This document shows, piece after piece, positions 26,224-34,357 of a stretch of 64,000 nt of DNA. A model generated the notes under the pieces. It was given only the letters and a program-made list of their open reading frames with translations, ran no database searches and was not told the origin of the DNA. The position numbers were made by a program, and so were the translations under genes. The stretch is from NCBI GenBank assembly GCA_031553615.1, contig JAVBLJ010000008.1, positions 1 through 64,000 of the forward strand. Direction: 5' to 3'. The stretch is from WQXF01 sp031553615 (GTDB lineage: Bacteria > Bacillota > Clostridia > Christensenellales > Aristaeellaceae). Each line of letters starts with the position of its first letter. Position 1 is the first letter of the stretch.

Positions 26224-26457
26224 ATGGCGGAAATCAAGAAGGTCAAGGTTTGCAAGCGCTGCTCCGGTTTCGATGTCGAGGAGCTCAAGGGAAAGCTGAA
26301 GGCCAAGGACTTCTCCACCGGCTGCATCGGCCGATGCGCCCAGTCCGGCAAGTTCCCCGAGCTCGCGGGCAAGGTGTACGGCTTCCTGAACGGCGAGTTT
26401 ACCGTGTGCGAAACCAAGGAGGAGTTCCTGGCGAAGGTTGCGGAGCTGGGCGCGTAA
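26224..26457 (+). CDS. Small cysteine-rich protein (DUF1450-like)
   Basis: This 77-residue cytoplasmic protein starts at the ATG after GAAAAGGAGGAAACTTTC. Cysteines occur at 10 and 13 (VCKRCSGF), 34 and 38 (STGCIGRCAQSG) and 62. The spacing of TGCIGRC and the end motif GFLNGEFTVCETKEEFLAKV resemble DUF1450 / thioredoxin-like ferredoxin proteins, so an Fe-S or metal site is possible. It is followed by an intrinsic terminator and transcribed apart from ychF. Function is not known. Confidence 0.65.
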   Translation: MAEIKKVKVCKRCSGFDVEELKGKLKAKDFSTGCIGRCAQSGKFPELAGKVYGFLNGEFTVCETKEEFLAKVAELGA

Positions 26458-26472
26458 TCAAAAATCATATAA

Positions 26473-26512
26473 CCATGAAGCCATAAAGCCATAAAGTTAA
26501 AAAACCATAAAA
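26473..26512 (+). repeat. Five 8-bp tandem units
   Basis: CCATGAAG, CCATAAAG, CCATAAAG, TTAAAAAA and CCATAAAA lie between the stop codon of gene 26224 and its terminator. Confidence 0.75.
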
Positions 26513-26547
26513 AAGAAGGATCTGCGTGCTTTGCGCAGGTCCTTTTG
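26513..26547 (+). terminator. Intrinsic terminator of gene 26224
   Basis: AAGGATCTGCG pairs with CGCAGGTCCTT (one mismatch, loop TGCTTTG) and is followed by TTTTGGC. Confidence 0.7.
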
Positions 26548-26580
26548 GCTGTATAGAAGAGCCAGAGCGGCCTTGTTTTG

Positions 26581-26949
26581 CTATGTTTGCTTCAGTTGTT
26601 CGATCACCTGCGCTAGCTCCTCCAAATCCCACCAGGAGAGGCGGCTTTCGCCCAGGCACGCTTGGAAAAACTGCCGGATTGAGCCGTGGCAAAGCTTCTC
26701 GACGAGCTCGTTTGTCTCGCTCACCAGCACGGATTCGCGGGTGGCGCGCGCCACGCACACGAAGCCCGGCTCTTCCCGATCGATCGCGCCCTTGCCCGCC
26801 AGCTTGTTGGCCACCGAGTAGGTGGTGTTCTTGTTCCAGCCGATGAGCCGGTTGGCGTATACCGCCAAATCCTTGGCCTCGATGGGGCTGTATGCCCAGA
26901 TCAGCGTCATCAGTTTTAGTTCCGCGTCGGAAAGCTTCTCCACGTCCAT
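26581..26949 (-). CDS. BlaI/MecI/CopY-family transcriptional repressor
   Basis: This 122-residue protein has the normal family length and starts after AGGAGGGCGCC. The N-terminal winged helix is visible: KLSDAELKLMTLIWAYSP, then YANRLIGWNKNTTYSVANKLAGKGAI and REEPGFVCVARATRES. The C-terminal helices would dimerise (ELVEKLCHGSIRQFFQACL). Such repressors usually answer to a BlaR1/MecR1 sensor protease encoded next door; none is present here, so the inducing partner and target genes are unknown. Its own promoter overlaps an imperfect dyad (26974-27002) and may be autoregulated. Confidence 0.88.
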   Translation of the reverse strand: MDVEKLSDAELKLMTLIWAYSPIEAKDLAVYANRLIGWNKNTTYSVANKLAGKGAIDREEPGFVCVARATRESVLVSETNELVEKLCHGSIRQFFQACLGESRLSWWDLEELAQVIEQLKQT

Positions 26950-26973
26950 GGCGCCCTCCTCCTGTTCGGCTCC

Positions 26974-27002
26974 AGACTACAACATTCGTCCGGTGGTGTC
27001 AA
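26974..27002 (-). promoter_or_regulatory. Promoter (possible operator) of the BlaI-type gene
   Basis: On the minus strand: perfect TTGACA, a 17-bp spacer and TAGTCT. The imperfect dyad GACACCAC...GTTGTAGTC spans it and could be the repressor's own operator. Confidence 0.55.
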
Positions 27003-27044
27003 GGGATATTTTGCCTGCTATGTTCTGCTTCGTTTTGCAAAAAA

Positions 27045-27076
27045 CCGCAAAAAAACCGCGGCCACCAAGGCCGCGG
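27045..27076 (-). terminator. Intrinsic terminator of the polyprenyl glycosylphosphotransferase gene
   Basis: CCGCGGCC / GGCCGCGG (27056-27063 with 27069-27076) is followed on the minus strand by TTTTTTTGCGGTTTTTTGC. Confidence 0.85.
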
Positions 27077-27102
27077 GCATAGGGAAAACTCGAAAGTCGG
27101 TT

Positions 27103-28581
27103 CTAGCCCACCTTTACACCGGGGTTTTCGGCAGGGGCGCTGGGCGTGGGCTGCTCTTCGTGCAGCAGCGCATCGGCTTGGGCAGCGGGCGCAACCTGCG
27201 TCATCGAGTCGGCGTGGGCAGCAATGGTGAAAAGCGAGGATGGCGGCGCAGGGGTTTCGGCGAAGCCCTCGGTGCTCTCGCGCACAAACAAGATTTTCAG
27301 CGTCATGAACATCAGCTTGATATCCTGCACGATGGAAAAATCCTCGGTGTAGAAAAGGTCCATGTTCAGCTTATCGCGCGGGGTGGTGTTGTAACGGCCG
27401 TAGACCTGCGCGAAGCCCGTCATGCCCGCCTTGGCGCGCAGGCGCAGCGCGAACTCGGGCAGCTCGCTGGCGAAAATCAGGTGGTAATCGGGCTGCTCGG
27501 GGCGCGGCCCCACGATGGACATATCGCCCATGAGCACGTTGAGCAGCTGCGGCAGCTCGTCCAGCCGGTAGGGCCGCATGAACCGCCCCACGCGGGTGAT
27601 GCGCGAATCGTTGGTTTGCGCCAAGTTTACGCCCTCGGGCAGGTGCTTGTCGGCGTCCACGCGCATGCTCCGGTATTTGAATATGGAGAAGGGCTTGCCG
27701 CCCAGGGTGAGCCGGGTTTGGCGGAAGAATACCGGCCCGCCATCGTACAGCTTGATGGCCAGCGCCAGCACCAGCATCAGTGGCGAGAAGATTACCAAGC
27801 CCAGGCTGGCAATCACCAAGTCCATCACCCGCTTAATGAGCCGTTGCTCCGGGGTGGGCTCGCGGTTTTTGCAGAGCAGGATGGGCGAATCGAAAAGCTG
27901 CGTCTTGGTGGCGACGCTCATCGCGATGTCCATCGCATTGGGGATCACATTGATGCGCTTGCCCGAGCGGTAGCAATATTGGAAGAGTGCGCTGCGCGTG
28001 GCAGGATCCATGCCGCCCAGCAGCACCGAATCGTGAGGGGCGATGCAGCCGATCAGCTCCTCCAGGGGCAGGCGGGAATCTAGCACCCGCACCACGTGGA
28101 ACCGCCGATCAAAGCGGGACATTTTGTCGATCACCGCCGCATCGCCCGGGTCGCCGTCGCATACGGCCACCACCTCGCGCGTGTCGGTCAGCGCGTAGTA
28201 TACGGTGTTCATCAGGTAACAGCCCAGCGCCGCCAGCAGCGCCTGCGCGCCAAATACGCAAAGGATGGGCACCACGTCCAGCAAGCCGTTGTTGATCAGG
28301 CTCAGCTCGAAATAGATGAAGAAATTGGTGAACAGCAGCGCAAAGATGCAGGAGAGCAGCAGGTTGGTGATGCGCAGCGAGCCCACGCGCAGGCCGCCGT
28401 ATAGGCTCATGAACACCAGCAGCAGCGCGGTGTATGAAAGCAGCACCACGTAGTAGCCTGCGTTGAAGAAGGATATCTCTTTCCAGCCGATCTGCCACCC
28501 CAAATAAAAGAGGAACACAAGCCCCGCCAAATATAGCAAACGCACCAGGGAGACCACGGAGCGCCTGTAGGTGAATTTCAA
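27103..28581 (-). CDS. Polyprenyl glycosylphosphotransferase (WcaJ/CpsE-type priming enzyme)
   Basis: This 492-residue protein begins with a TTG codon after GAGGGAGGGTATCCTGC. Four to five membrane spans fill residues ~10-135, then a CoA_binding_3-like domain (~140-230). The catalytic bacterial sugar transferase domain starts at ~258 (KRVMDLVIASLGLVIFSPLM, FFRQTRLTLGGKPFSIFKYR, RPYRLDELPQLLNVLMGDM, SIVGPRPEQPDYH). It moves a sugar-1-phosphate onto undecaprenyl phosphate, the first step of capsule or exopolysaccharide repeat-unit assembly. The last ~50 residues are a Pro/Ala-rich tail beyond the usual end. It is divergent from the GT4 gene at 28766. Confidence 0.92.
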   Translation of the reverse strand: MKFTYRRSVVSLVRLLYLAGLVFLFYLGWQIGWKEISFFNAGYYVVLLSYTALLLVFMSLYGGLRVGSLRITNLLLSCIFALLFTNFFIYFELSLINNGLLDVVPILCVFGAQALLAALGCYLMNTVYYALTDTREVVAVCDGDPGDAAVIDKMSRFDRRFHVVRVLDSRLPLEELIGCIAPHDSVLLGGMDPATRSALFQYCYRSGKRINVIPNAMDIAMSVATKTQLFDSPILLCKNREPTPEQRLIKRVMDLVIASLGLVIFSPLMLVLALAIKLYDGGPVFFRQTRLTLGGKPFSIFKYRSMRVDADKHLPEGVNLAQTNDSRITRVGRFMRPYRLDELPQLLNVLMGDMSIVGPRPEQPDYHLIFASELPEFALRLRAKAGMTGFAQVYGRYNTTPRDKLNMDLFYTEDFSIVQDIKLMFMTLKILFVRESTEGFAETPAPPSSLFTIAAHADSMTQVAPAAQADALLHEEQPTPSAPAENPGVKVG

Positions 28582-28672
28582 GCAGGATACCCTCCCTCTT
28601 GTGGTTCAATGCAAACAATCGCGGCACGCGCTTCGAAAAACGCAGCTTGCGCTTCCAATGGAAATCAACTAT

Positions 28673-28701
28673 AGTATAAACTGATTCCCCTGTATGCGCA
28701 A
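28673..28701 (-). promoter_or_regulatory. Promoter of the priming transferase gene
   Basis: On the minus strand: TTGCGC (28696-28701), a 17-bp spacer and TATACT (28673-28678), 92 bases before the TTG start. Confidence 0.6.
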
Positions 28702-28765
28702 CCCCAATGCGCTGGTGCCGGGGGTGCTTGCAATTTTTGGCGTTTGACGGCGCGCGAGGTAACAA

Positions 28766-30001
28766 ATGCGGCTAATCATCGTGTGTCAAAATTTCTTTCC
28801 AGATTCGTTTCGCGTCAACGACATCGCCTTCGCGCTCCGCGAGCAGGGCCATGAGGTGCGGGTGATCACTGGCCTGCCCGATTATGATGCGGGCACGGTG
28901 CCCCCCGAATACCGCTGGTTCCGCAAGCGGCGCGAGGTGCTGCGCGGAGTCGAAGTGATTCGTCTGCCTACCACCCGGCGGCGCACCGGGCCCATTTGGC
29001 GGCTGATCAACTACGCGTCGTTCGCCATCGGGGGTTGGCTGTATGCCAGCTTTATGCGGCGCGGCGCGCCGGTGGACGCAGTGCTGACCTATCAGCTTTC
29101 CCCGGTCTCGCAGGCGCTGCCCGCGATAAGGCTGGCGCGGCGGTTCCGCTGCCCGCACCTGCTATACTGCCTGGACCTTTGGCCCGAATCCATGAAGGTT
29201 TGGAACGTGGGAGAGAGTTCGCCGGTGTTCCGCGCGGTATCGGCGGTCAGCGGGCATATCTACCGCTCGGCAGACACTCTGGCCGTATGCTCAAAGCCCT
29301 TCGAGCAGTACCTGGCCCAAACGCACCGCGTCGATCCCGCCCGCCTGCGCTACCTGCCCCAGCATTGCGAGGCGCTGTTCGATCAAGTCGCCGGGCTATA
29401 CGAGGAGAACGGCGTGATCGATTTCCTGTTCGCAGGCAATGTAGGCAGCGCGCAGGATGTGCCCTGCCTATTGCGCGCCACGGCGATGCTGCGGGATGCG
29501 CAACCGTACAGACAACCATTCACATCGCGGTTCCACGTGCACATCGTAGGCGGGGGCTCCGAGCTGGAGGCCATGCGTGCGCTGAGCGCCGAGCTGGGGC
29601 TGGACGCGCTGGTCACCTTTCATGGCCGAAAGCCCCTGGCGCAGATGCCCGAATACTACGCGCAGGCCGATGCCTTCCTGCTCACCCTGGCGGGCGGCAG
29701 CTTCGTGGGGCAGACGCTTCCGGGCAAGCTGCAGAGCTACATGTCGGCGGGCAAGCCCATCGTGGCCGCCATCGACGGCGCGGCGGTGGAGGTGCTGGCC
29801 GAGGCCGAATGCGGGCTGCGCGTACCGGCCTCCGATGCCGAAGGTCTGGCGCGCATCATGGGCCAAGTGGTAGACGATCCCTCTCGTCTGCGGGCCTGCG
29901 GCGAGCGGGGCCGCGCATATTATCAGCTTCACTTCCGGCAGGAGGTGTTCCTGGATAGGCTCCTGGGATTGATCCGGGAAGCTTTGGAAACAAGGAGGTA
30001 G
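28766..30001 (+). CDS. Family 4 glycosyltransferase (WbuB-like)
   Basis: This 411-residue cytoplasmic, membrane-associated enzyme starts at the ATG after GCGAGGTAACA. The N-terminal GT-B half shows CQNFFPDSFRVNDIAFAL, HEVRVITGLPDYDAGTVPPE and LLYCLDLWPESMKVW, the pattern of WbuB-like sugar transferases. The C-terminal half has VDFLFAGNVG-like segments, VTFHGRKPLAQMPEYYAQAD and the GT4 acceptor/donor motif around SYMSAGKPIVAAIDGAA. It probably adds the second sugar to the undecaprenyl-linked unit begun by the 27103 product. The CapE-like gene starts 4 bp after its stop, so the two are translationally coupled. Confidence 0.9.
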   Translation: MRLIIVCQNFFPDSFRVNDIAFALREQGHEVRVITGLPDYDAGTVPPEYRWFRKRREVLRGVEVIRLPTTRRRTGPIWRLINYASFAIGGWLYASFMRRGAPVDAVLTYQLSPVSQALPAIRLARRFRCPHLLYCLDLWPESMKVWNVGESSPVFRAVSAVSGHIYRSADTLAVCSKPFEQYLAQTHRVDPARLRYLPQHCEALFDQVAGLYEENGVIDFLFAGNVGSAQDVPCLLRATAMLRDAQPYRQPFTSRFHVHIVGGGSELEAMRALSAELGLDALVTFHGRKPLAQMPEYYAQADAFLLTLAGGSFVGQTLPGKLQSYMSAGKPIVAAIDGAAVEVLAEAECGLRVPASDAEGLARIMGQVVDDPSRLRACGERGRAYYQLHFRQEVFLDRLLGLIREALETRR

Positions 30002-30005
30002 AACC

Positions 30006-31049
30006 ATGTTTGACAACGAAACCCTGCTCATCACGGGCGGAACCGGCAGCTTTGGCAACGCGGTGCTCAGCCACTTCCTGGATACCAACATCCGCGAGAT
30101 TCGCGTGTTTTCCCGCGATGAAAAGAAGCAGGACGACATGCGCCGCCAGTACCGCTCTTCGAAGCTCAAATTTTACATCGGCGACGTGCGCGATCCGCTC
30201 TCCATCATGGGCGCTATGCGCGGGGTCGATTACGTGTTCAGCGCGGCGGCGCTCAAGCAGGTGCCCAGCTGCGAATTCTTCCCGCGCGAGGCCATGCGCA
30301 CCAATGTGGAGGGCACGTACAACACGCTGCGTGCCGCCGTGGAGTGCGAGGTAAAGAGCGTGATCTGCCTCTCGACCGATAAGGCGGTGTACCCCATCAA
30401 CGCCATGGGCATATCCAAAGCGCTCATGGAGAAGGTGATGATCGCCGAAAGCCGAAACAGCACCAAGACCGTGATGTGCGGCACCCGCTACGGCAACGTG
30501 ATGCTTTCGCGGGGCAGCGTGATTCCGCTCTTCATCGATCAGATCATGCGCGGCCAACCCATCACCGTCACCGATCCGAAGATGACGCGCTTCCTGATGT
30601 CGCTGGACGATTCGGTGGATCTGGTGATGTACGCGTTTAAGCACGCGCGTCCGGGCGATCTGTTTGTGCAAAAAGCGCCCTCCTGCGATATCGCGACCCT
30701 GGCGCGTGCGCTGGTGGAGCTGTTTGAGACCAATGTGCCGATTCGAATCATCGGCACCCGCCACGGCGAGAAGCACAACGAGAGCCTGCTCACCCGTGAG
30801 GAGATGGTGCTGGCCGAGGACATGGGCCGCTACTTCCGCATTCCGGCCGACACGCGGGATTTGCAGTATTCACAGTATTTTGAGGAAGGCGTGCAGATGC
30901 CGCTGCTGGAGGAATACAATTCCGACAACACGCAGCAGCTCTCCGTGGAGGAGCTCAAGGACATGCTCATGGGCCTGACCGAGGTGCGCGACGCGGTGAA
31001 TTCGTACCTGGGCAAGAGCGAAAAGACGGCGCGGTTCAGCAAGGAATAG
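30006..31049 (+). CDS. capE: CapE/WbjB-like UDP-GlcNAc 4,6-dehydratase (5-epimerase)
   Basis: This 347-residue SDR enzyme starts after CAAGGAGGTAGAACC. The Rossmann motif GGTGSFGNAV lies at residues 11-20. STDKAVYP (123-130) is followed by M134-G-I-S-K138, the MxxxK variant that replaces the usual YxxxK in this family. These enzymes convert UDP-GlcNAc to a 4-keto-6-deoxy sugar, the first step toward UDP-L-FucNAc or related sugars. The usual CapF and CapG partners are not in the window. A family A repeat lies 13 bp after the stop codon. Confidence 0.88.
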   Translation: MFDNETLLITGGTGSFGNAVLSHFLDTNIREIRVFSRDEKKQDDMRRQYRSSKLKFYIGDVRDPLSIMGAMRGVDYVFSAAALKQVPSCEFFPREAMRTNVEGTYNTLRAAVECEVKSVICLSTDKAVYPINAMGISKALMEKVMIAESRNSTKTVMCGTRYGNVMLSRGSVIPLFIDQIMRGQPITVTDPKMTRFLMSLDDSVDLVMYAFKHARPGDLFVQKAPSCDIATLARALVELFETNVPIRIIGTRHGEKHNESLLTREEMVLAEDMGRYFRIPADTRDLQYSQYFEEGVQMPLLEEYNSDNTQQLSVEELKDMLMGLTEVRDAVNSYLGKSEKTARFSKE

Positions 31050-31062
31050 CCGGGGGGGAGTA

Positions 31063-31226
31063 ATACCAATTCCAACTACGTTTTGCCACAATCCAGCGGA
31101 TCTATTTCCGATCGGCGTTGTCGTGCCTCGGTCAGCGTAGCTGCTGGCTACGCCTCCTTCGGACTCCTAGCCGATCGAAATAATCTCTCGCCGGCTTACT
31201 GGCAAAACCTAATTGGAATTGGTATA
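31063..31226 (-). repeat. Palindromic repeat family A, copy 2 (inverted)
   Basis: This is the reverse-complement orientation of copy 1, with intact termini (ATACCAATTCCAACTA and CTAATTGGAATTGGTAT), the GCGTAGC/GCTACGC hairpin and the GATCGG dyad. It lies between convergent genes 30006 and 31329. Confidence 0.85.
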
Positions 31227-31328
31227 ATCCGGCTCGGACATAAAAAATACGGGGCTCCTCGCCAGACGAACCGATGCACGGATCGTCGGCGGGGAGCCCC
31301 GTTTGAGCGGTTTTCCCGGGAAAACGCG

Positions 31329-31829
31329 CTATTTCCAGGCCGCGTCCAGCGCCTCGTTGGCCTTGGCATGTTCGGGGCTGACCACCAGCACAGTTTGCAG
31401 CCCACGGTTGCGCAACACGGCATTCTCCAGCTTGGGAATCTCATCGGGCTGGTAATCGCGATATTGCTCGATGAGCGCGTTGCGGTGGTCGAGCAGCGCC
31501 TGCGAAAGCGTCTTCAAGGCGGCGCTGTCCGAGGCGGTGAGCACCACGATGCACTCGGCAGTGGCGCGGGAGACGTCCATCCGCATGGTCTGATCGGCCA
31601 GCGAGGCGGCATCGACGCCCAGCACCTGCGCCAGCTTCTCGGAGGAAAGCGCGGTGAGCTCTTCAAAGGTCTGCGCATCCTGCACAGCCTGGGCCACGGT
31701 TTCGCAGGCCGGAAGCGCCGCCTGCTGTCCGCCGCATCCGGTCAGCGTCGGCAGCAGGAACAGCATCAGCCCTGCCAGACATAGCGCTTTGCGGCAAAAC
31801 TTCTCCCGTGAGGTCTTTCGGTTCAGCAT
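31329..31829 (-). CDS. DUF4358-like lipoprotein
   Basis: This 166-residue protein starts at the ATG after GGGGGAGAAGTAGCCC, three bases past the stop of the SGNH hydrolase gene, so it is co-translated with it. The signal peptide ends in a clean lipobox LTGC. The mature part (ELTALSSEKLAQVLGVDA, ECIVVLTASDSAALKTLSQA, IPKLENAVLRNRGLQTVLVV) fits DUF4358 lipoproteins, which in Firmicutes often accompany SGNH and MBOAT genes for surface glycan acetylation. It is expected on the outer face of the membrane. Molecular role unknown. Confidence 0.75.
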   Translation of the reverse strand: MLNRKTSREKFCRKALCLAGLMLFLLPTLTGCGGQQAALPACETVAQAVQDAQTFEELTALSSEKLAQVLGVDAASLADQTMRMDVSRATAECIVVLTASDSAALKTLSQALLDHRNALIEQYRDYQPDEIPKLENAVLRNRGLQTVLVVSPEHAKANEALDAAWK

Positions 31830-31832
31830 GGG

Positions 31833-32735
31833 CTACTTCTCCCCCTTTTTATCGCCCTTCGCAGGCAGGTCGCTCGGCGGATTGCTTGCCGCGGAATCGC
31901 CGTTCGCCGGGTCGCCCTCTGCCGTTTCCGGCGCGACGTGCGGCAAGGGAACGACGTGAGTATACAGGTAATCGGATATCACCTGGTAGGCGGCGGCGCG
32001 CAGGTGTAGTCCGTCGCCCGTGCCGTAATCGTTGCTCAACTCCCCGCGAGGGGTGCACAGCAGGGCGTGGATGGGTAGGAAGTAGAGGTTGTACTTGCGG
32101 GCCAGCTCCAGCACCCCGGCGTTGTAATCCAATACCCGCTGGTTGGTGAAGCCTTCCTTGCGGGCGGCCAGCTTGGCCTTCACGGGCGAAAGCTCCATCA
32201 CGTAGATCGGTACATTCGGCCAATCGCTCACGATGAGCTTGATCAGCTGGTCGTAATCGGCGAGCACATCCTCGGCGGACTTGTAATCCAGGCCATTGAC
32301 GCCCAGCCACAGGTAGATCGCCCTAGGGTGGACCTCCGCCAGCTTTTCGCGCAGCGTCACCTTTTTGCCGTCGATGGTGAACGCCTTATCCTGCAGCGCG
32401 GTGCGCGGCGAAAGGCCAGTGCTGGCCAGCACGATGAACGGAGGGGTTCCCTCCAGCAGATCGAAGGGCTCAGCGGTCGATGCCCCGATCAACACCGCGC
32501 CTTCGAACGCAGCATTCTCTACGCGGGGGCATTCGGGCACCTCGGGCTGCGGATACCCCTCCAGCGCGAACGCCGAAACCACATCTTTCCGCGCCGCTTC
32601 CAGCGCGGAATCCACCGGCAGCACTTCGCCCAGCGAAGCCGCGGGCAGCGCCAGCAGCAAAATCAGCACCGATGCAAGCACACCAGCCCCCAGTCCGCGC
32701 AGGCGGCTGGAAAGGGGAGAATACCGTACAGGCAT
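31833..32735 (-). CDS. Secreted/membrane-anchored SGNH-type hydrolase
   Basis: This 300-residue protein is taken from the ATG after AAGCCGGAGGAATGT; the open frame upstream carries no homology. An N-terminal hydrophobic segment (~15-35) is a signal or anchor. SGNH blocks are visible: VLIGASTAEPFDLLEG (block I, nucleophile Ser of GAST), LWLGVNGLDYKSAEDVLADY (block III) and GTGDGLHLRAAAYQ (block V, Asp and His). The C-terminus is a Pro/Asp/Lys-rich tail. Such proteins de- or trans-acylate surface glycans. It forms a two-gene operon with the lipoprotein downstream, driven by the promoter at 32785-32813. Confidence 0.82.
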   Translation of the reverse strand: MPVRYSPLSSRLRGLGAGVLASVLILLLALPAASLGEVLPVDSALEAARKDVVSAFALEGYPQPEVPECPRVENAAFEGAVLIGASTAEPFDLLEGTPPFIVLASTGLSPRTALQDKAFTIDGKKVTLREKLAEVHPRAIYLWLGVNGLDYKSAEDVLADYDQLIKLIVSDWPNVPIYVMELSPVKAKLAARKEGFTNQRVLDYNAGVLELARKYNLYFLPIHALLCTPRGELSNDYGTGDGLHLRAAAYQVISDYLYTHVVPLPHVAPETAEGDPANGDSAASNPPSDLPAKGDKKGEK

Positions 32736-32784
32736 ACATTCCTCCGGCTTCGTCCAAAAGGACGGTTTTCGGCGTACGCGTGTT

Positions 32785-32813
32785 ATCATATCACATTTTG
32801 TGGGAGGATACAA
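32785..32813 (-). promoter_or_regulatory. Promoter of the SGNH/lipoprotein operon
   Basis: On the minus strand: TTGTAT (32808-32813), a 17-bp spacer and an extended TGATATGAT (-10 TATGAT at 32785-32790). Confidence 0.6.
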
Positions 32814-32844
32814 ATCAGGATGTCGGTTTGGATTCATGACTGCT

Positions 32845-34332
32845 TTACAGACTGCGGTGAAGGTGCTTGCTGCGGCGAAGAAAGGATTTGAGCAAACCCA
32901 CCAGATAGGCATAGGAGTCGTTTTTCGTTGCAATGGAAAGCGCAATATAAGTGATGATTCCTACGGCCACTTGCGTGCACAATAGCGCCGATACGCTCAG
33001 CGACAATAGAGCAAGCGGCGCGATGGCTAGATACATGCCAAGAGGCAGCAACGTGACCGGCACTACATCGGAAATCAGTTCCTTGATCGAGTAGTTCAGC
33101 ATTTTTCGGCAGGGTAAGAAATTAACGACCGAATTGAGCAAAACGGAGATCAGATAGCTGATCGCGATGGCTTCAATGGTATTGAACACAACCACCGCAA
33201 AAGCAATAAGCAGCACGCCATACGCTTTTTTGATCAAATTCTGTTTTAGAAAAATATCGCTGCGCCCCATGGCCTTCACCACTTGTAGGCTCGCCGCCTG
33301 GAATGGCTTGAACAAATAGGAGATGCAGTAAATCTGCAAGATGGGAACACAAGCAAGCCATGTTTCGGTCAGCAACACGAGGACTAGCGGCTTTGCAATG
33401 ACAAACAAGCCGACAAGCAACGGAGAAAGCAGATACATGCTGGTTTTGATGGAGCGGCGAACCATATTTTTGATGCTGGCGGGATCATCCTGTTTCTTAG
33501 ACATCACAGAAAAAAGAACCGTATTGATCGTCGTATCAATATTGGCCATGACCAAATCCGGGAACTGTCGCCCTCGGTTGTAATAGGCAAGACTCTGCGC
33601 GCTGTATCTTTTTCCGATGATTAAGCTGCGCAGGTTTTCATAAATGGTGTCCAGAAGAGAAACGCCCAGCACTCTTACGCCGAAGGAGTACAGCGCCCGG
33701 AAACGACTCCAGGAGAATACCCACATAGGACGCCAGTGGACGGTAATCCACAGCACCAAGGTATTAATGAGAGAATTGGACAGGTATTGCGCCACCAACG
33801 CCCACGCGCCAAAGCCCCGGTAGGCGAGCAAGATGCCGATGACCGCCGAAAGGATTGTGCCGATAAGCGTGGAAAAGAAAAACCGACGAAACTCCATGCG
33901 ACGCGTAACGTAGGCTCGCTGCACGGAGTTAACCGCACCGATAGGCAGCTTAATCGCCATGACCTGAACGAGCGACGCAAGTCCCGCGATATTATACCAT
34001 CGTTCCAAAAGAGGAGACATAAAAAAAAGTCCGATGTAAGCGACGGCGGAAACCCCTAGGGAAAACCAGAATACAGTGGAAAAATCCGCTTCGTCAGCTT
34101 TTTTTTTCTGCACGAGCGCACTGCTAAAACCGCTGTCGACCATCACATCACAGATTGCAATCAGAACCATCAGCAATGAAATGGCGCCGTGTTGCGCGGG
34201 AGCCAGCTTGCGCGCAAGCAAAATGGAAACAACAAAACTGATGAGCTGTGCGCTGATTTTTTCCGCATAACTCCAGAACAACCCGGAAACAACGGCAGTG
34301 CGCAAGGTTCCATTCCCTTGGTTTTTCTCCAT
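32845..34332 (-). CDS. Polysaccharide flippase (Wzx/PST family)
   Basis: This 495-residue protein has about twelve to fourteen membrane spans and begins at an ATG after a weak GAAGGGC site. The N-terminal segment is typical of lipopolysaccharide/teichuronic-acid flippases (VVSGLFWSYAEKISAQLISF, LLARKLAPAQHGAISLLMVL). An SSALVQKKKADEADFSTVFW stretch typical of the WzxC/TuaB group follows. It would move the undecaprenyl-linked repeat unit across the membrane. Its DNA is visibly richer in A+T than neighbouring genes, with rarer-codon usage, as are the genes up to about 37.2 kb. It is the last gene of the minus-strand cluster that starts at 37952. Confidence 0.88.
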   Translation of the reverse strand: MEKNQGNGTLRTAVVSGLFWSYAEKISAQLISFVVSILLARKLAPAQHGAISLLMVLIAICDVMVDSGFSSALVQKKKADEADFSTVFWFSLGVSAVAYIGLFFMSPLLERWYNIAGLASLVQVMAIKLPIGAVNSVQRAYVTRRMEFRRFFFSTLIGTILSAVIGILLAYRGFGAWALVAQYLSNSLINTLVLWITVHWRPMWVFSWSRFRALYSFGVRVLGVSLLDTIYENLRSLIIGKRYSAQSLAYYNRGRQFPDLVMANIDTTINTVLFSVMSKKQDDPASIKNMVRRSIKTSMYLLSPLLVGLFVIAKPLVLVLLTETWLACVPILQIYCISYLFKPFQAASLQVVKAMGRSDIFLKQNLIKKAYGVLLIAFAVVVFNTIEAIAISYLISVLLNSVVNFLPCRKMLNYSIKELISDVVPVTLLPLGMYLAIAPLALLSLSVSALLCTQVAVGIITYIALSIATKNDSYAYLVGLLKSFLRRSKHLHRSL

Positions 34333-34357
34333 TTTGGTCGCGCCCTTCTTATCTTTG

